Source: Treponema sp. Marseille-Q4130 (GTDB lineage Bacteria > Spirochaetota > Spirochaetia > Treponematales > Treponemataceae). From it: a stretch of DNA of 64,000 bases. The notes under the pieces are model-generated. The model was not told the origin of the DNA. It was given only the letters and a program-made list of their open reading frames with translations, and searched no databases. Below are positions 26,790 to 35,877 of the stretch, in pieces. The stretch is from positions 1 through 64,000 of the forward strand of contig NZ_JACSET010000009.1 in NCBI RefSeq assembly GCF_014334325.1, written 5' to 3'. Each line of letters begins with the position of its first letter. Positions within the stretch are counted from its first letter, which is position 1. The translations under genes and the position numbers were made by a program.

Positions 26790-27863
26790 ATGGCTGAAAT
26801 ATTAACAATTAATAATTTACCGACGCTTACGTGGAATTGGCTGAAGATAAATTCGACGCCTTTTTCAACCGATGCTCTTTTTTCGGGCGACGGAGATCCC
26901 CGTATAAGCGCCCTCCCCCAAGGTGTCGAATATGAGCGGCACGCAAACGCGGATGCCTATCGCGATCTCGAAACGGGCTGCGGCAAAGCGTTCGGCTCGC
27001 ATTTTTTTAAAGATGCGAGCGCTTCGCTCCTCACCGTAAAAAAAGGCGTCCGTGCTAAAGAGCCCGTCCGTATCGATTTCGATTTGAGCGATAAAAGCGC
27101 GACAGAGGCATTCCACATCATCAAAGCCGAAGAAGGAGCGGAGATCACGGTTATCATGAGATACGAATCGGCGCGAGCTTCATCGGGTACGCAAATTCTT
27201 CGTACGATATGCGACGCGGGAAAAGACGCGTTCATTCACTTGATAAAAGTGCAGCTTTTGGGAAAAGGTTTTATGCAGGCCGACGATATCGGCACAACTT
27301 GCGCGGAAGGCGGCCGCGTCGAAGTGACGCACGTGATCCTCGGCGGAAAAGAAACGTACACGGGAGCTGCGGGGGCGCTTCCGGCTTTCGGAAGTGCTTT
27401 CAAAGCCGACACGGCGTACTTTTGCCGCGGAGAGCAAAAACTCGATTTGAATTACGTCGTGCGCCTCAGCGGAAAAAAGACCGACTGCCAAATGACAGCC
27501 CGGGGAACGCTGCAGGACAAAGCCGCGAAAACCTACCGCGGTTCGATCGATTTTATAAAGGGCGCGGCGGGGGCTGCGGGAAACGAGTACGAAGAAGTGT
27601 TACTGCTCTCTCCGACCGTCGTCAATAAATCGATCCCGCTCATTCTGTGCGGCGAAGAAGATATCGCAGGCGAACACGGCTCGACGATCGGAAAGCTCGG
27701 AGACGACACGCTCTTTTACATGCAGTCGCGCGGCATCGCAAAATCGGAAGCGGAAATGCTCATGGCTCGCGCAAAAATCGTACGCATCGCCGCTCTTATC
27801 CCCGACGAAGCGACGGTTGAAAAAATCAACGCTTACTTGGACGAGGTATTTTCACATGACTGA
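26790..27863 (+). CDS. sufD: Fe-S assembly protein SufD
   Basis: This 357-residue SufB paralogue completes the SufBC2D complex. LNYVVRLSGKKTDC and EDIAGEHGSTIGKLGDDTLFYMQSRG-type features (here split as GEHGSTIG, FYMQSRGI) are those of SufD. The N-terminal 60 residues are variable. AAGGATCG precedes the ATG. It overlaps sufS by 8 nt. Confidence 0.94.
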   Translation: MAEILTINNLPTLTWNWLKINSTPFSTDALFSGDGDPRISALPQGVEYERHANADAYRDLETGCGKAFGSHFFKDASASLLTVKKGVRAKEPVRIDFDLSDKSATEAFHIIKAEEGAEITVIMRYESARASSGTQILRTICDAGKDAFIHLIKVQLLGKGFMQADDIGTTCAEGGRVEVTHVILGGKETYTGAAGALPAFGSAFKADTAYFCRGEQKLDLNYVVRLSGKKTDCQMTARGTLQDKAAKTYRGSIDFIKGAAGAAGNEYEEVLLLSPTVVNKSIPLILCGEEDIAGEHGSTIGKLGDDTLFYMQSRGIAKSEAEMLMARAKIVRIAALIPDEATVEKINAYLDEVFSHD

Positions 27864-29079
27864 TTTCCGAAGCGACTTTCCGTTTTTTTCGAATGAAAAA
27901 AATAAGGGTTTAATCTATTTCGACAACGCGGCGACGACGCAGCGGCCGCACCAAGTCATCGATGCGATAAGGCATTTTTACGAAGAAAACAATGCGAATC
28001 CCCTGCGCGGCCTCTACGATTTAAGCGTACGTGCGACCGAAGCGTACGAAAATGCGCGGCATACCGTCGCCCGTTTTATCAACGCGGCAGAAGATTGTGA
28101 AGTGATTTTTACGCGGAACGCAAGCGAATCGCTGAACCTCATCGCTTATACCTACGGCATGACGAATATACGCGAGGGCGACGAAATCGCCGTTTCGATT
28201 ATGGAACACCATTCGAACATCCTTCCGTGGCAGATGGTAACAAAAGCGAAGGGCGCAAAGCTCGTCTATTTGGAATGCGATAGGGAAAGCGGCGTCATTT
28301 CCGACGAAGAGATTGCGGCAAAGATAGGAAGCCGTACAAAGATCGTGGCCGTTGCGCATGTAAGCAATGTGCTCGGTATCACAAACGATATCGAAAAAAT
28401 CGCGAAGGCGGCGCACAAAGCGGGAGCGGTCGTCGTTGTAGACGGCGCACAAGCCGTGCCGCACATCAAAACCGACGTGAGAGCCCTCGATGCGGACTTT
28501 TACGCGTTCAGCGCCCATAAGCTCACCGGTCCCACAGGATGCGGTGTTTTGTACGGAAAAAAATCGCTTCTTGAAAATATGCCGCCTTTTTTACGCGGCG
28601 GTGAAATGATCGAATACGTTACGCGGGAAGAGGCGACATGGGCGCCGCTCCCTGCCAAATTCGAAGCGGGCACGGTAAACGCAGGAGGTGCGGTCGCTCT
28701 TGAAGCCGCCGTCAAATACATCGAATCGATCGGCTTCGATTACATAACGAAGCACGACAACTCACTCGCCTCGCGCCTCATCGAAGGCATGAAAAAAATC
28801 CCGCACGTAAGCGTTATCGGAAACTCCGACGGAAACCGGCACTGCGGCATCGTTACGTTTACGATAGACGGAGTGCACCCGCACGACATCGCGACCGTAC
28901 TCGACACGGAGCGCATTGCGATCAGGGCGGGACACCACTGCGCCCAGCCGCTCGGAAGCTACCTCGGCGTTCCTGCGACGGCGCGGGCAAGTGTCTATTT
29001 TTACAACACCGAAGAAGAAGTCGACGTTTTTTTGAGTAAAGTAAAAAATATCCGATCGTGGATGGGATTTAAAGATTAG
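27856..29079 (+). CDS. sufS: Cysteine desulfurase SufS
   Basis: This 407-residue PLP enzyme of the SufS/CsdA group removes sulfur from cysteine. The PLP Lys is in FSAHKLTGPTG and the active-site Cys in RAGHHCAQPLG. The ATG at 27856 lies inside the end of sufD and starts the usual TDFRSDFP segment; the in-frame ATG at 27817 would add 13 residues encoded within sufD and is less likely. Followed by sufU after 81 nt. Confidence 0.95.
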   Translation: MTDFRSDFPFFSNEKNKGLIYFDNAATTQRPHQVIDAIRHFYEENNANPLRGLYDLSVRATEAYENARHTVARFINAAEDCEVIFTRNASESLNLIAYTYGMTNIREGDEIAVSIMEHHSNILPWQMVTKAKGAKLVYLECDRESGVISDEEIAAKIGSRTKIVAVAHVSNVLGITNDIEKIAKAAHKAGAVVVVDGAQAVPHIKTDVRALDADFYAFSAHKLTGPTGCGVLYGKKSLLENMPPFLRGGEMIEYVTREEATWAPLPAKFEAGTVNAGGAVALEAAVKYIESIGFDYITKHDNSLASRLIEGMKKIPHVSVIGNSDGNRHCGIVTFTIDGVHPHDIATVLDTERIAIRAGHHCAQPLGSYLGVPATARASVYFYNTEEEVDVFLSKVKNIRSWMGFKD

Positions 29080-29160
29080 GGAAAACGCTTTCGGCTGCGG
29101 AACAAAAAAGCTCGGACGAAAGAGACGGCGCATAAACGCGAATACAAGGACGGCATTGTT

Positions 29161-29658
29161 ATGGAAACGAAAGAACTGTATCGGGAAATCCTCAACGAAC
29201 ACAATTTGAATCCCTCTCATAAAAAACCGATGGCTCGTCCCTCCCTCGTTTTAAACGGCGTCAATCCGAGCTGCGGAGACAATATCACGCTCAGTTTACA
29301 GATCGATGATGACGGCACGATCACCGACGGCTCTTTTACCGGAAGCGGCTGCGCCATCTCCCAGGCGTCGGTCGATATGATGCTCGACCTCGTCGTCGGG
29401 AAAAATAAAACCGAAGCGCTGCACCTTGCAGACATCTTTATGAACATGATAAAAGGCGATGCGGCCGCATCCGATATCGAACAGCTCGACGAAGCGGCCG
29501 CCCTCGAAGACGTTTCGAAAATGCCCGCGCGCGTCAAATGCGCCGTACTCGGCTGGCGGACGATGATGGAAATGTTCGACAAAAACAAATCGGTCGGAAG
29601 CGGCAGCGCGACGCACTGCGACAACTGCACGCAAAAAGCCGTGTGCACGAAAAGCTAA
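29161..29658 (+). CDS. sufU: Zinc-dependent sulfurtransferase SufU
   Basis: This 165-residue SufU of the Gram-positive-type Suf pathway accepts persulfide sulfur from SufS. Zinc ligands are visible: Cys and Asp in NPSCGD, Cys in GSGCAISQAS and Cys in RVKCAVLGW. An extra C-terminal tail carries three more cysteines (HCDNCTQKAVC), which may bind metal or be redox-active. Last gene of the suf operon, converging on rnhB, whose stop is only bases away. Confidence 0.93.
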   Translation: METKELYREILNEHNLNPSHKKPMARPSLVLNGVNPSCGDNITLSLQIDDDGTITDGSFTGSGCAISQASVDMMLDLVVGKNKTEALHLADIFMNMIKGDAAASDIEQLDEAAALEDVSKMPARVKCAVLGWRTMMEMFDKNKSVGSGSATHCDNCTQKAVCTKS

Positions 29659-30293
29659 TACCGAAAGGTCAATCGCTGAATCGGAGAGGGGCCGATCTCC
29701 CGGCAAATACGCCTGTGCTCCGCAGTCGGATAGCCTTTGTGCCGCGCGTATCCGTAAGCGGGATATCGTTTATCCATTTCGATCATAATCGCATCCCGGC
29801 AGGTTTTTGCGAGTATGCTCGCCGCCATGACGGGAGCGTATTTTGCATCCGCTTTCACTTCCGATCGGCACTCACATCCGATATCGGGACAAAACGTTCC
29901 GTCGGCGACGGCGTATATCGTTTTTGCGGAAACACCTGCCCCCTCAGCCCACACGTTGAATTTTATCGAAAGCGCTTCGTACGCTTTTTTCATTGCGAGG
30001 AGACTCGCTTCGAGAATATTGATCTCGTCGATGACCGTGTGAGAGACGATGCCGATACCCCAGCACGCTTTTTCTTTAATAATTTTTTCGGCAAGTTCCC
30101 GCTTTTTTACGGAAAGTCTTTTCGAATCGTTTAAAATCGCCGGAGGAAAATCGTTCGGCAAAATCACCGCGGAAGCGACGACGGGTCCCGCAAGCGGTCC
30201 CCTTCCCGCTTCGTCGAGCCCGCACAAAAGGGGAGCCGACGCATCACCCGCACAAAACGCCGACATTATCGAGCGGTCGGAAAACTCATGCAT
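29655..30293 (-). CDS. rnhB: Ribonuclease HII
   Basis: This 212-residue RNase HII removes ribonucleotides from DNA and RNA primers. GLDEAGRGPLAGPV holds the first two acidic catalytic residues (DEAGRGP signature). AVADGTF and the MAASILAKTCRD segment supply the remaining ones, and the C-terminal HKGYPTAEH is typical. The ATG at 30293 has AGGTG before it; the longer open frame to 30599 is inside the upstream gene. Its end overlaps sufU by 4 nt on the opposite strand. Confidence 0.94.
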   Translation of the reverse strand: MHEFSDRSIMSAFCAGDASAPLLCGLDEAGRGPLAGPVVASAVILPNDFPPAILNDSKRLSVKKRELAEKIIKEKACWGIGIVSHTVIDEINILEASLLAMKKAYEALSIKFNVWAEGAGVSAKTIYAVADGTFCPDIGCECRSEVKADAKYAPVMAASILAKTCRDAIMIEMDKRYPAYGYARHKGYPTAEHRRICREIGPSPIQRLTFRY

Positions 30294-30304
30294 CCGCGCA
30301 TCAC

Positions 30305-32392
30305 CTAATAGCCGCTTTCGGTATTGCCGTCGTATTCGAGGGAAATATTTTTTGCATCGGTATAGACCGCATCGAGCGATGTTCCCGAATGACGCAGGTC
30401 GGCAGCGAAGGAATTCCCGGTGATTTTGCTTTTTCCGCCGAAAAGTTCGACCGCCCTGCCGTAGCCTCCGGTAACGCGGCACGAAGACGAACGCAATTCG
30501 AATTCGCCGTCCTGCACGGAAAAGTTGACCGCGGTCTGCGCTATCGTCGAAATGCGCGAATCGATTATTTTTAATTTGGAGCCGACCGCCGATATACACG
30601 ACGAATAGCGCTCCGCGGAAGAGGTAATGCCGCAGCCGCTTATCAAAACGACCGACGTATCCGCGCTTATGACGCTGCCGCTTTCGACAAAGGTCGCCCC
30701 TATTTCACAGTTTTCCGAAACGAGCACCGAGTGTTCCAAGCGTATGAGCGCATTATTGATTTTTCCCTTTGCGTCGCCGTCATCCCGTCTGACGATGAGA
30801 TTCAAAAGCGCAAGGCTTGCGCTCCGCACGGTAAGGAAAGAACCCGTACCGAAAACAAGGCGCGCATCGCTTTCGCCGCGTATCGAACAGTTCGATGCGA
30901 TGATCGTCTCCCCTTTCGGCATAGCGAGCGCACCCGAAATCGTGATGTTCGCAAATCGATTTTTTTCTACCGCGGCGAGGCAATCGGCAAGAGAAGCATA
31001 GGGATCGTCCCGCGTTCCGTCCGCGCGCGCTTTATCGGCCGACGCATCGACATAATAGTCGTATTTATCAACGACGACGTGGTATAGGGTATACGCGCTT
31101 TTGTTGCCGCTTCGGTCGGCGGCGTACGCGCAGATTTTATAATAGACGGGATCTTCGGACGGCGAATCGAGCGTAAGCGGAGAAGTAAACGGTGTAAACA
31201 CATCCGCATGCACGACATCGATAAGGGATGCCGCATCTTTTTTTGTCATCGTTCCGGAAAGAGTCACCGGATCACTCACAGCGATAAAGAGATCGGAGTT
31301 CTCCTCTCCCGAAAGAAAAAGCTTCACCGCCTTTCTCGAATAAAAAGATTCTGCCGACGAAATGAAAACCGGAACCGAAGGAGGGCGGCGGTCGACTGCG
31401 TACGGAACGGAAATCGTCCCCTGATACACCCCGTCGTAATAGATGCCTGCCGTAAAGAGGCCCGACACTTCGTCGCCGAAAAACGTATCGATCTCCGCCG
31501 TTTCGAAAAACACCTTTCCCTGTCCTCTTTCGGGTTCGATACCGAATCGGAAACCCGCTCCGCCGTCCAGCGCAATGGCAAGCGAACCGTCTTCACGGCG
31601 CTCGGCGTCCGCTTGGGGTTTCGGCGGAAGCACAAAAGAGCTGACGGGATTGCCGGGAGCGACGGCGACGCTTTGCCACGAAATCGTGTGCGCGACTGTC
31701 CTGTCAAGGGTGACGCGATCTTTTCCGCCCGTCCAATACGCGTTATCGACCCTGTAAATGAGCGCGGCATTTGTAAAAGTCAATGTATTCCAATCGGTGA
31801 TTTGAAAGGGAACGTCACGCATGCCGAAGGAACCGGACAGAGCCGGTTTTGTTTTTATGATAAAACGCCACTTCGCCGTACCGTCGGTAAGCACACACGG
31901 AATGCAGCGAGAGAGGATGCAGCCGGCGCCGTACGAAATCGAACGTCCCTCTTGAAAGAATTCGGATATGCCGCCGAGAGCGTAATCGAGTTCGGGAGGA
32001 AGGGAAAGCACGTCTCCCGCCGTGTAGCCGATAATACCGTTTGCGACGGCGTCTCCGATCGCACTCGCCGAATGCGATGTCGGAAACGGGACAGGTGCGA
32101 CGGTATACGAAACGCGGTATTCGCTCAAGACGCCGCTTGCATCGACGGACGCGATGCGGAGTTCGACATCGCCTGAAACATCGAGCATGACCGGGCCGTC
32201 GTAGGCGAAACCGGATTCGCGCGGATCGGAACCGTTGAGCGAATAATACGCGTTTTCGCCTTCGGAAAGTTCAAGCATGAGCAGCTGTTTGTTTGCCCAT
32301 ACGCCCTTTACGGGATTAATAATTTTTACATCCGCCGAAACGGCTGCAAAAACCAGAGCCGCAAGTCCTATAAGGCATACGCGTTTTTTCAT
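30305..32392 (-). CDS. Secreted beta-helix protein with chitobiase-C-like domains
   Basis: This 695-residue exported protein has signal peptide MKKRVCLIGLAALVFAAVSA. The N-terminal 100 residues resemble an FN3-associated/CHB_HEX_C domain (YYSLNGSDPRESGFAYDGP). A long middle beta-rich region follows, with a second Ig-like stretch ending in VDKYDYYVDASA. Residues about 475-690 look like a right-handed parallel beta-helix (ITISGALAMPKG, SVLVSENCEIG, KLKIIDSRIST). It is likely periplasmic or surface-exposed; the ligand is unknown. AGGAAAA lies before the ATG. rnhB follows after 11 nt, so the two are co-transcribed. Confidence 0.75.
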   Translation of the reverse strand: MKKRVCLIGLAALVFAAVSADVKIINPVKGVWANKQLLMLELSEGENAYYSLNGSDPRESGFAYDGPVMLDVSGDVELRIASVDASGVLSEYRVSYTVAPVPFPTSHSASAIGDAVANGIIGYTAGDVLSLPPELDYALGGISEFFQEGRSISYGAGCILSRCIPCVLTDGTAKWRFIIKTKPALSGSFGMRDVPFQITDWNTLTFTNAALIYRVDNAYWTGGKDRVTLDRTVAHTISWQSVAVAPGNPVSSFVLPPKPQADAERREDGSLAIALDGGAGFRFGIEPERGQGKVFFETAEIDTFFGDEVSGLFTAGIYYDGVYQGTISVPYAVDRRPPSVPVFISSAESFYSRKAVKLFLSGEENSDLFIAVSDPVTLSGTMTKKDAASLIDVVHADVFTPFTSPLTLDSPSEDPVYYKICAYAADRSGNKSAYTLYHVVVDKYDYYVDASADKARADGTRDDPYASLADCLAAVEKNRFANITISGALAMPKGETIIASNCSIRGESDARLVFGTGSFLTVRSASLALLNLIVRRDDGDAKGKINNALIRLEHSVLVSENCEIGATFVESGSVISADTSVVLISGCGITSSAERYSSCISAVGSKLKIIDSRISTIAQTAVNFSVQDGEFELRSSSCRVTGGYGRAVELFGGKSKITGNSFAADLRHSGTSLDAVYTDAKNISLEYDGNTESGY

Positions 32393-32410
32393 CGCGGTTT
32401 TCCTGAAGAT

Positions 32411-33022
32411 TTAGACTTTTCCCAAAATCGGTTCGAGCACGGGACGCAGTTCGGGATCGTCTTTAAAATAATACTCTTCGAGCTCATCCTTTGAAAGCCC
32501 GACGAGTTCATGGCTCAAATAGTGAATCCACCGGTCGTCTTCCGGTTTTGTGATTTCCAAAAGCCTGCACCAATAGTCGGGCTGAATGGACTGCTGTTCT
32601 TTGTGATAGGTAAAGCGCTTATAATCGTGCACGACGATTTTTATATTGCTGCGGGGTACCCCTCTCTGCAAAAATATTTCGACGAGCGAATTTATCGTTC
32701 GTCCGGAATCGAAGATATCGTCGACGAGCATGATCTTATCGCCGGGACGGAGATATTCGGGTGCATACGTCCATCCGTCGACGTACACTTTTTCGTGCTG
32801 CTGAACGTCGGTATACGACCTCGCGACGACCGATGCGTACAAAACGGGATGATGATCCTTCCGCACGAGTTTGTAATATTCGCTGATAACGTTCGCCATG
32901 TACGCTCCACCGCGCAGCGAACAATAGATCACATCCGGCACAAATCCGTCGGAGTACATTTTATGCGCAATTTTAAGCGCATCGTTTCGCACAACGTCGA
33001 ACGGAAGAAATTCCTTTATCAT
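32411..33022 (-). CDS. Phosphoribosyltransferase-domain protein
   Basis: This 203-residue type I phosphoribosyltransferase has the PRPP-binding motif MLVDDIFDSGRT near residue 115 and the upstream SLRGGAYMA loop. The C-terminal part (WIHYLSHELVGLSKDELEEYYF) is not in standard HPRT. It may be a purine or xanthine salvage enzyme; the substrate cannot be read from sequence. The ATG at 33022 is preferred because a consensus promoter (33044-33072) and a GAGG site lie just before it. An open frame extends to 33169 but crosses that promoter. Confidence 0.75.
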   Translation of the reverse strand: MIKEFLPFDVVRNDALKIAHKMYSDGFVPDVIYCSLRGGAYMANVISEYYKLVRKDHHPVLYASVVARSYTDVQQHEKVYVDGWTYAPEYLRPGDKIMLVDDIFDSGRTINSLVEIFLQRGVPRSNIKIVVHDYKRFTYHKEQQSIQPDYWCRLLEITKPEDDRWIHYLSHELVGLSKDELEEYYFKDDPELRPVLEPILGKV

Positions 33023-33043
33023 CGCTATAACCTCGTTCGCGTC

Positions 33044-33072
33044 ATTATAATCGTAATCGTCGGAATGCTCAA
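33044..33072 (-). promoter_or_regulatory. Promoter of the phosphoribosyltransferase gene
   Basis: On the minus strand TTGAGC (33072-33067), a 17-nt spacer and a perfect TATAAT (33049-33044). GAGG follows 10 nt before the ATG at 33022. This decides the start. Confidence 0.6.
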
Positions 33073-33177
33073 CACACATTGCGCGCTCTATCGGGGACAC
33101 GTGATATTTTCGCGCGACGTACGACCGCACATCCCCTGCATCATACGAATGCGCCGCACACGGAGACACAGCCCTGG

Positions 33178-34863
33178 TTATGTGTGGAGATTTTCCTTTG
33201 CGAACGTGCGCGCGTCGACAGGCCGGCTGAACAGATAGCCTTGAAATTTATCGGGGCCGAAAGGCAGCAGTTTTTCCACGTTGCCGTATGATTCAATGCC
33301 TTCCATACACACCGTCATGCCGAGCGCGTGCGCCATGCCGACGATAAATTCGATTATCTTCAAATCTTTCATATCGCCCGTGAGCGCTTTTTGAATAAAC
33401 GTATAATCGAGCTTGAGCGTATTCGCGTGAATGTCCTGCAGATAGCGCAGGTTTGAAAATCCCGTACCGAAATCGTCGATATCGATTTTTACGCCGAGCG
33501 CCAAAAGTTCGGCGAGTACCGATTGAATTTCTTCATCGTCGATATTGCCGCTTTCGGTTATTTCCAGAACAATATTTTTCGGATTGACTTTCGTACGCTC
33601 GAGCGCGATCTGCACTTCGCTGACGAGGTTCGACTGCAAAATCTGCACAAAGGAAATATTGACGCTCACATAGAGTTCGGGAAAGAGCGTATTCCACGCG
33701 GCACACTGAGCAAACGCTTTTATCAATACCCAACGGCCGACGGGCACGATGAGTCCGCTCCGTTCAAGAATAGGGATGAACTCTCCCGCGCCGACCGTGC
33801 CGAAGCGTTCGTTTTTCCATCTCAAAAGCGATTCCGCGCCGACGACGATTTTTGACAATTTTTCACTGTTGCTCTTCCCTACGGCCTTTGCATTTACGAT
33901 GGGCTGGAACAAAAGTGTAAATCCTTCGAATTTGTTTTTTATGGAATCCCTCATCGCGCTTTCGATTTCGAGAGCGCGAAGATAGTTTGCATATTCGCGG
34001 GCATTGAACAGCTCGAGCATATCTTTGCCGTCCTTTCTTGCGAAGTCTACGGTAAACACGAGCTTTGCAAGTATTTCCGTAAGCGTACTCGTATCGTTGA
34101 TAAACGCGATACCGCCTGCGGAAATGGTAAACACGCGCTTATAGCCCGACGCGTATTCGGCATCCCGAATGCTTTGCTTTATGCCGCTGTATCTGCGGCG
34201 TATTTCGTCCACGCTTCCGCCGCTGAAATTTATCAAAAGAAATTTGCCGCCGGAAAACAGATAAGCTTTCGTGTCATCTACGCATTGCCGCTTGCATGCA
34301 TCCGCGACGATGGACAATATTTCGTTGCCTGCTTCAAAGCCCACGCGCTCGCTTATCGAAATAAGATTGTCGACTTCGATCTGCATCGCAAAACCGCTCA
34401 GCGCTCCCGCATCCATGCGCGCCGTATCGAAATCGAACTGAGCGTCCCGTTCCGAACCGAGATTTTCGTCTTCAAAGAAAGGATGCTTTTCTGCGGGATC
34501 AATGGACCCGGCGACGATATCGCGTGAAGAAACGGACAAGTGCAACATACGGATCTCAACGGAAACATATTCGCCGTATCTGTTGCGAATGTGGTACGTC
34601 GCTTTGATCCGGTTTTTTTTATTTGAAATAATGGATTCGATATCGCCGGAACAACGGACGCGTTCGTCCTCATGCACAAAGGTGATGATTGTCCGCGCCG
34701 CGCCCGAGAATTGTGCGCCGGGTAAATCGTAATGAGCCAATGTGCGCTCCGAAATAAAAAATGTATCGGCTGCGATATCGTACACGAATGCAAACGACTC
34801 GGTACAGGTTTCAAGAAGCGAGATAATATTTTTTACGATGCTCGAATCAACTTTGTTTTGCAA
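33178..34863 (-). CDS. PAS-GGDEF(degenerate)-EAL cyclic-di-GMP protein
   Basis: This protein of about 561 residues has three domains. A PAS/PAC sensor (VYDIAADTFFISER to VSSRDIVAG) is followed by a GGDEF-like domain whose signature is replaced by YLFSGGKF, so it cannot be a normal cyclase. A C-terminal EAL phosphodiesterase domain has GAESLLRW (EAL as ESL), LEITES, DDFGTGFSNL and QGYLFSRP. It probably degrades or senses c-di-GMP. The open frame reaches 34929, but a promoter lies at 34886-34914. The TTG at 34863, with GGAACGAG before it and just ahead of the PAS domain, is the likely start. Confidence 0.82.
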   Translation of the reverse strand: MQNKVDSSIVKNIISLLETCTESFAFVYDIAADTFFISERTLAHYDLPGAQFSGAARTIITFVHEDERVRCSGDIESIISNKKNRIKATYHIRNRYGEYVSVEIRMLHLSVSSRDIVAGSIDPAEKHPFFEDENLGSERDAQFDFDTARMDAGALSGFAMQIEVDNLISISERVGFEAGNEILSIVADACKRQCVDDTKAYLFSGGKFLLINFSGGSVDEIRRRYSGIKQSIRDAEYASGYKRVFTISAGGIAFINDTSTLTEILAKLVFTVDFARKDGKDMLELFNAREYANYLRALEIESAMRDSIKNKFEGFTLLFQPIVNAKAVGKSNSEKLSKIVVGAESLLRWKNERFGTVGAGEFIPILERSGLIVPVGRWVLIKAFAQCAAWNTLFPELYVSVNISFVQILQSNLVSEVQIALERTKVNPKNIVLEITESGNIDDEEIQSVLAELLALGVKIDIDDFGTGFSNLRYLQDIHANTLKLDYTFIQKALTGDMKDLKIIEFIVGMAHALGMTVCMEGIESYGNVEKLLPFGPDKFQGYLFSRPVDARTFAKENLHT

Positions 34864-34885
34864 ATTTCTCGTTCCGCTGCAGTAC

Positions 34886-34914
34886 AGTATACAATACTCG
34901 ATACGATATTGCAA
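34886..34914 (-). promoter_or_regulatory. Promoter of the PAS-GGDEF-EAL gene
   Basis: On the minus strand TTGCAA (34914-34909), a 17-nt spacer and TATACT (34891-34886). It lies inside the longest possible reading frame, which argues for the downstream TTG start at 34863. Confidence 0.55.
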
Positions 34915-34981
34915 TTGCATTGTACACATTATTTTTCACCCGCAAAGTGCGAGCCGAATATTTTCTACACCAAATATTTTC

Positions 34982-35009
34982 TTGCTTTTCCGACAGGATG
35001 GTTTATAAT
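34982..35009 (+). promoter_or_regulatory. Leaderless-type promoter of a methyltransferase gene
   Basis: TTGCTT (34982-34987), a 16-nt spacer and a perfect TATAAT (35004-35009), then 6 nt (GGGCGT) to the ATG at 35016. No ribosome-binding site is possible on the transcript. Confidence 0.65.
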
Positions 35010-35015
35010 GGGCGT

Positions 35016-35747
35016 ATGACTTTTATACAAAATGTAGCCGAATATTACGACGAATTGTATCCCGTCGCAGAAGAACAAAAAAAATTTTACAGCCGTATGA
35101 GAGAATCCTATCCGTCTCCGGCACGATTTTTGCAGATAGGATGCGGAACCGGAGCACTTGAGCACGCGCTCGCCAAAAACGGCGCGGACGTAACGGGTCT
35201 TGAAGTTGCAAAAGAACTCATCGAAATAGCCGCCCTGCGCCGAAGAACGCAGCTCATGCCCATACGTTTTTTCCAGCTTTCAACCCTCGACATGACACGC
35301 TTTCTCGGAAAAAACTTCTATAACGTCATCTCGTGTCTGAACAGCCGTATCGTCTTCGTCAGAGATAAAACGCTCCTGCGTAAATTTTTTTTCGACTGCA
35401 AAGGGCTGCTCTCAGAAGGCGGCACACTCATCCTCCATCTGTATAATTTTTCGCGCGCGCTGCAAAGCGGAAGGACGGAACTCCGTACACGCAGCAGCAT
35501 CCGCGTCAAACTTTTATCGACGCTTGCGCCGGGAAAAGAGGGAGCTTTTTTTATGAATCAAACGCTCGAAACGGGCGCCGGCAAAATTCTTCCGGTCATG
35601 GAAAACGAAGCGTTCTACCCTCTTTCAAAAGACGAAATCGTTTCGTTCGCAGAAGAAGCGGGTTTTACGGATTTTTCGTTTTACGGTTCATACGCTATGG
35701 AAGCGTTCACCGATCAGAGCGAAGATCTCATCTGCACCATACGATAG
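35016..35747 (+). CDS. Class I SAM-dependent methyltransferase
   Basis: This 243-residue methyltransferase has the SAM-binding motif I LQIGCGTGALE near residue 40, motif II GLEVAKE, then NVISCLNSR and LLSEGGTLILHLYNF (motif for the post-III strand). The substrate is unknown. The longer frame to 34920 would include the promoter and has no ribosome-binding site, so the ATG directly after TATAAT is taken as the start. It is divergent from the PAS-GGDEF-EAL gene. Confidence 0.8.
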   Translation: MTFIQNVAEYYDELYPVAEEQKKFYSRMRESYPSPARFLQIGCGTGALEHALAKNGADVTGLEVAKELIEIAALRRRTQLMPIRFFQLSTLDMTRFLGKNFYNVISCLNSRIVFVRDKTLLRKFFFDCKGLLSEGGTLILHLYNFSRALQSGRTELRTRSSIRVKLLSTLAPGKEGAFFMNQTLETGAGKILPVMENEAFYPLSKDEIVSFAEEAGFTDFSFYGSYAMEAFTDQSEDLICTIR

Positions 35748-35876
35748 GCGCAGCATTTATCCGCACGATACAGCATTCGACGTAAGCTCTTGCCGAGTCC
35801 GGCCATCTGCACTATACGATAAAGCGGGGCATTCTAAGGTAAACTTTTTCCGACGCGGGCGATCGGTACTATGCGC
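35733..35876. repeat. Decayed tandem repeat after the methyltransferase gene
   Basis: CATCTGCAC(C/T)ATACGATA occurs at about 35728 and 35804, and a third diverged form (ATCGGTACTATGCG) lies near 35860. GCATTC plus a TAAGCT/TAAACT-like stretch follows each. It fills the gap between the methyltransferase and ricT genes. Confidence 0.45.
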
Positions 35877-35877
35877 G

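Noticed and set aside
31208-32176. 322-codon open frame on the plus strand
   Set aside because: Antisense to the secreted beta-helix gene; Arg/Phe-rich with no recognisable domain.
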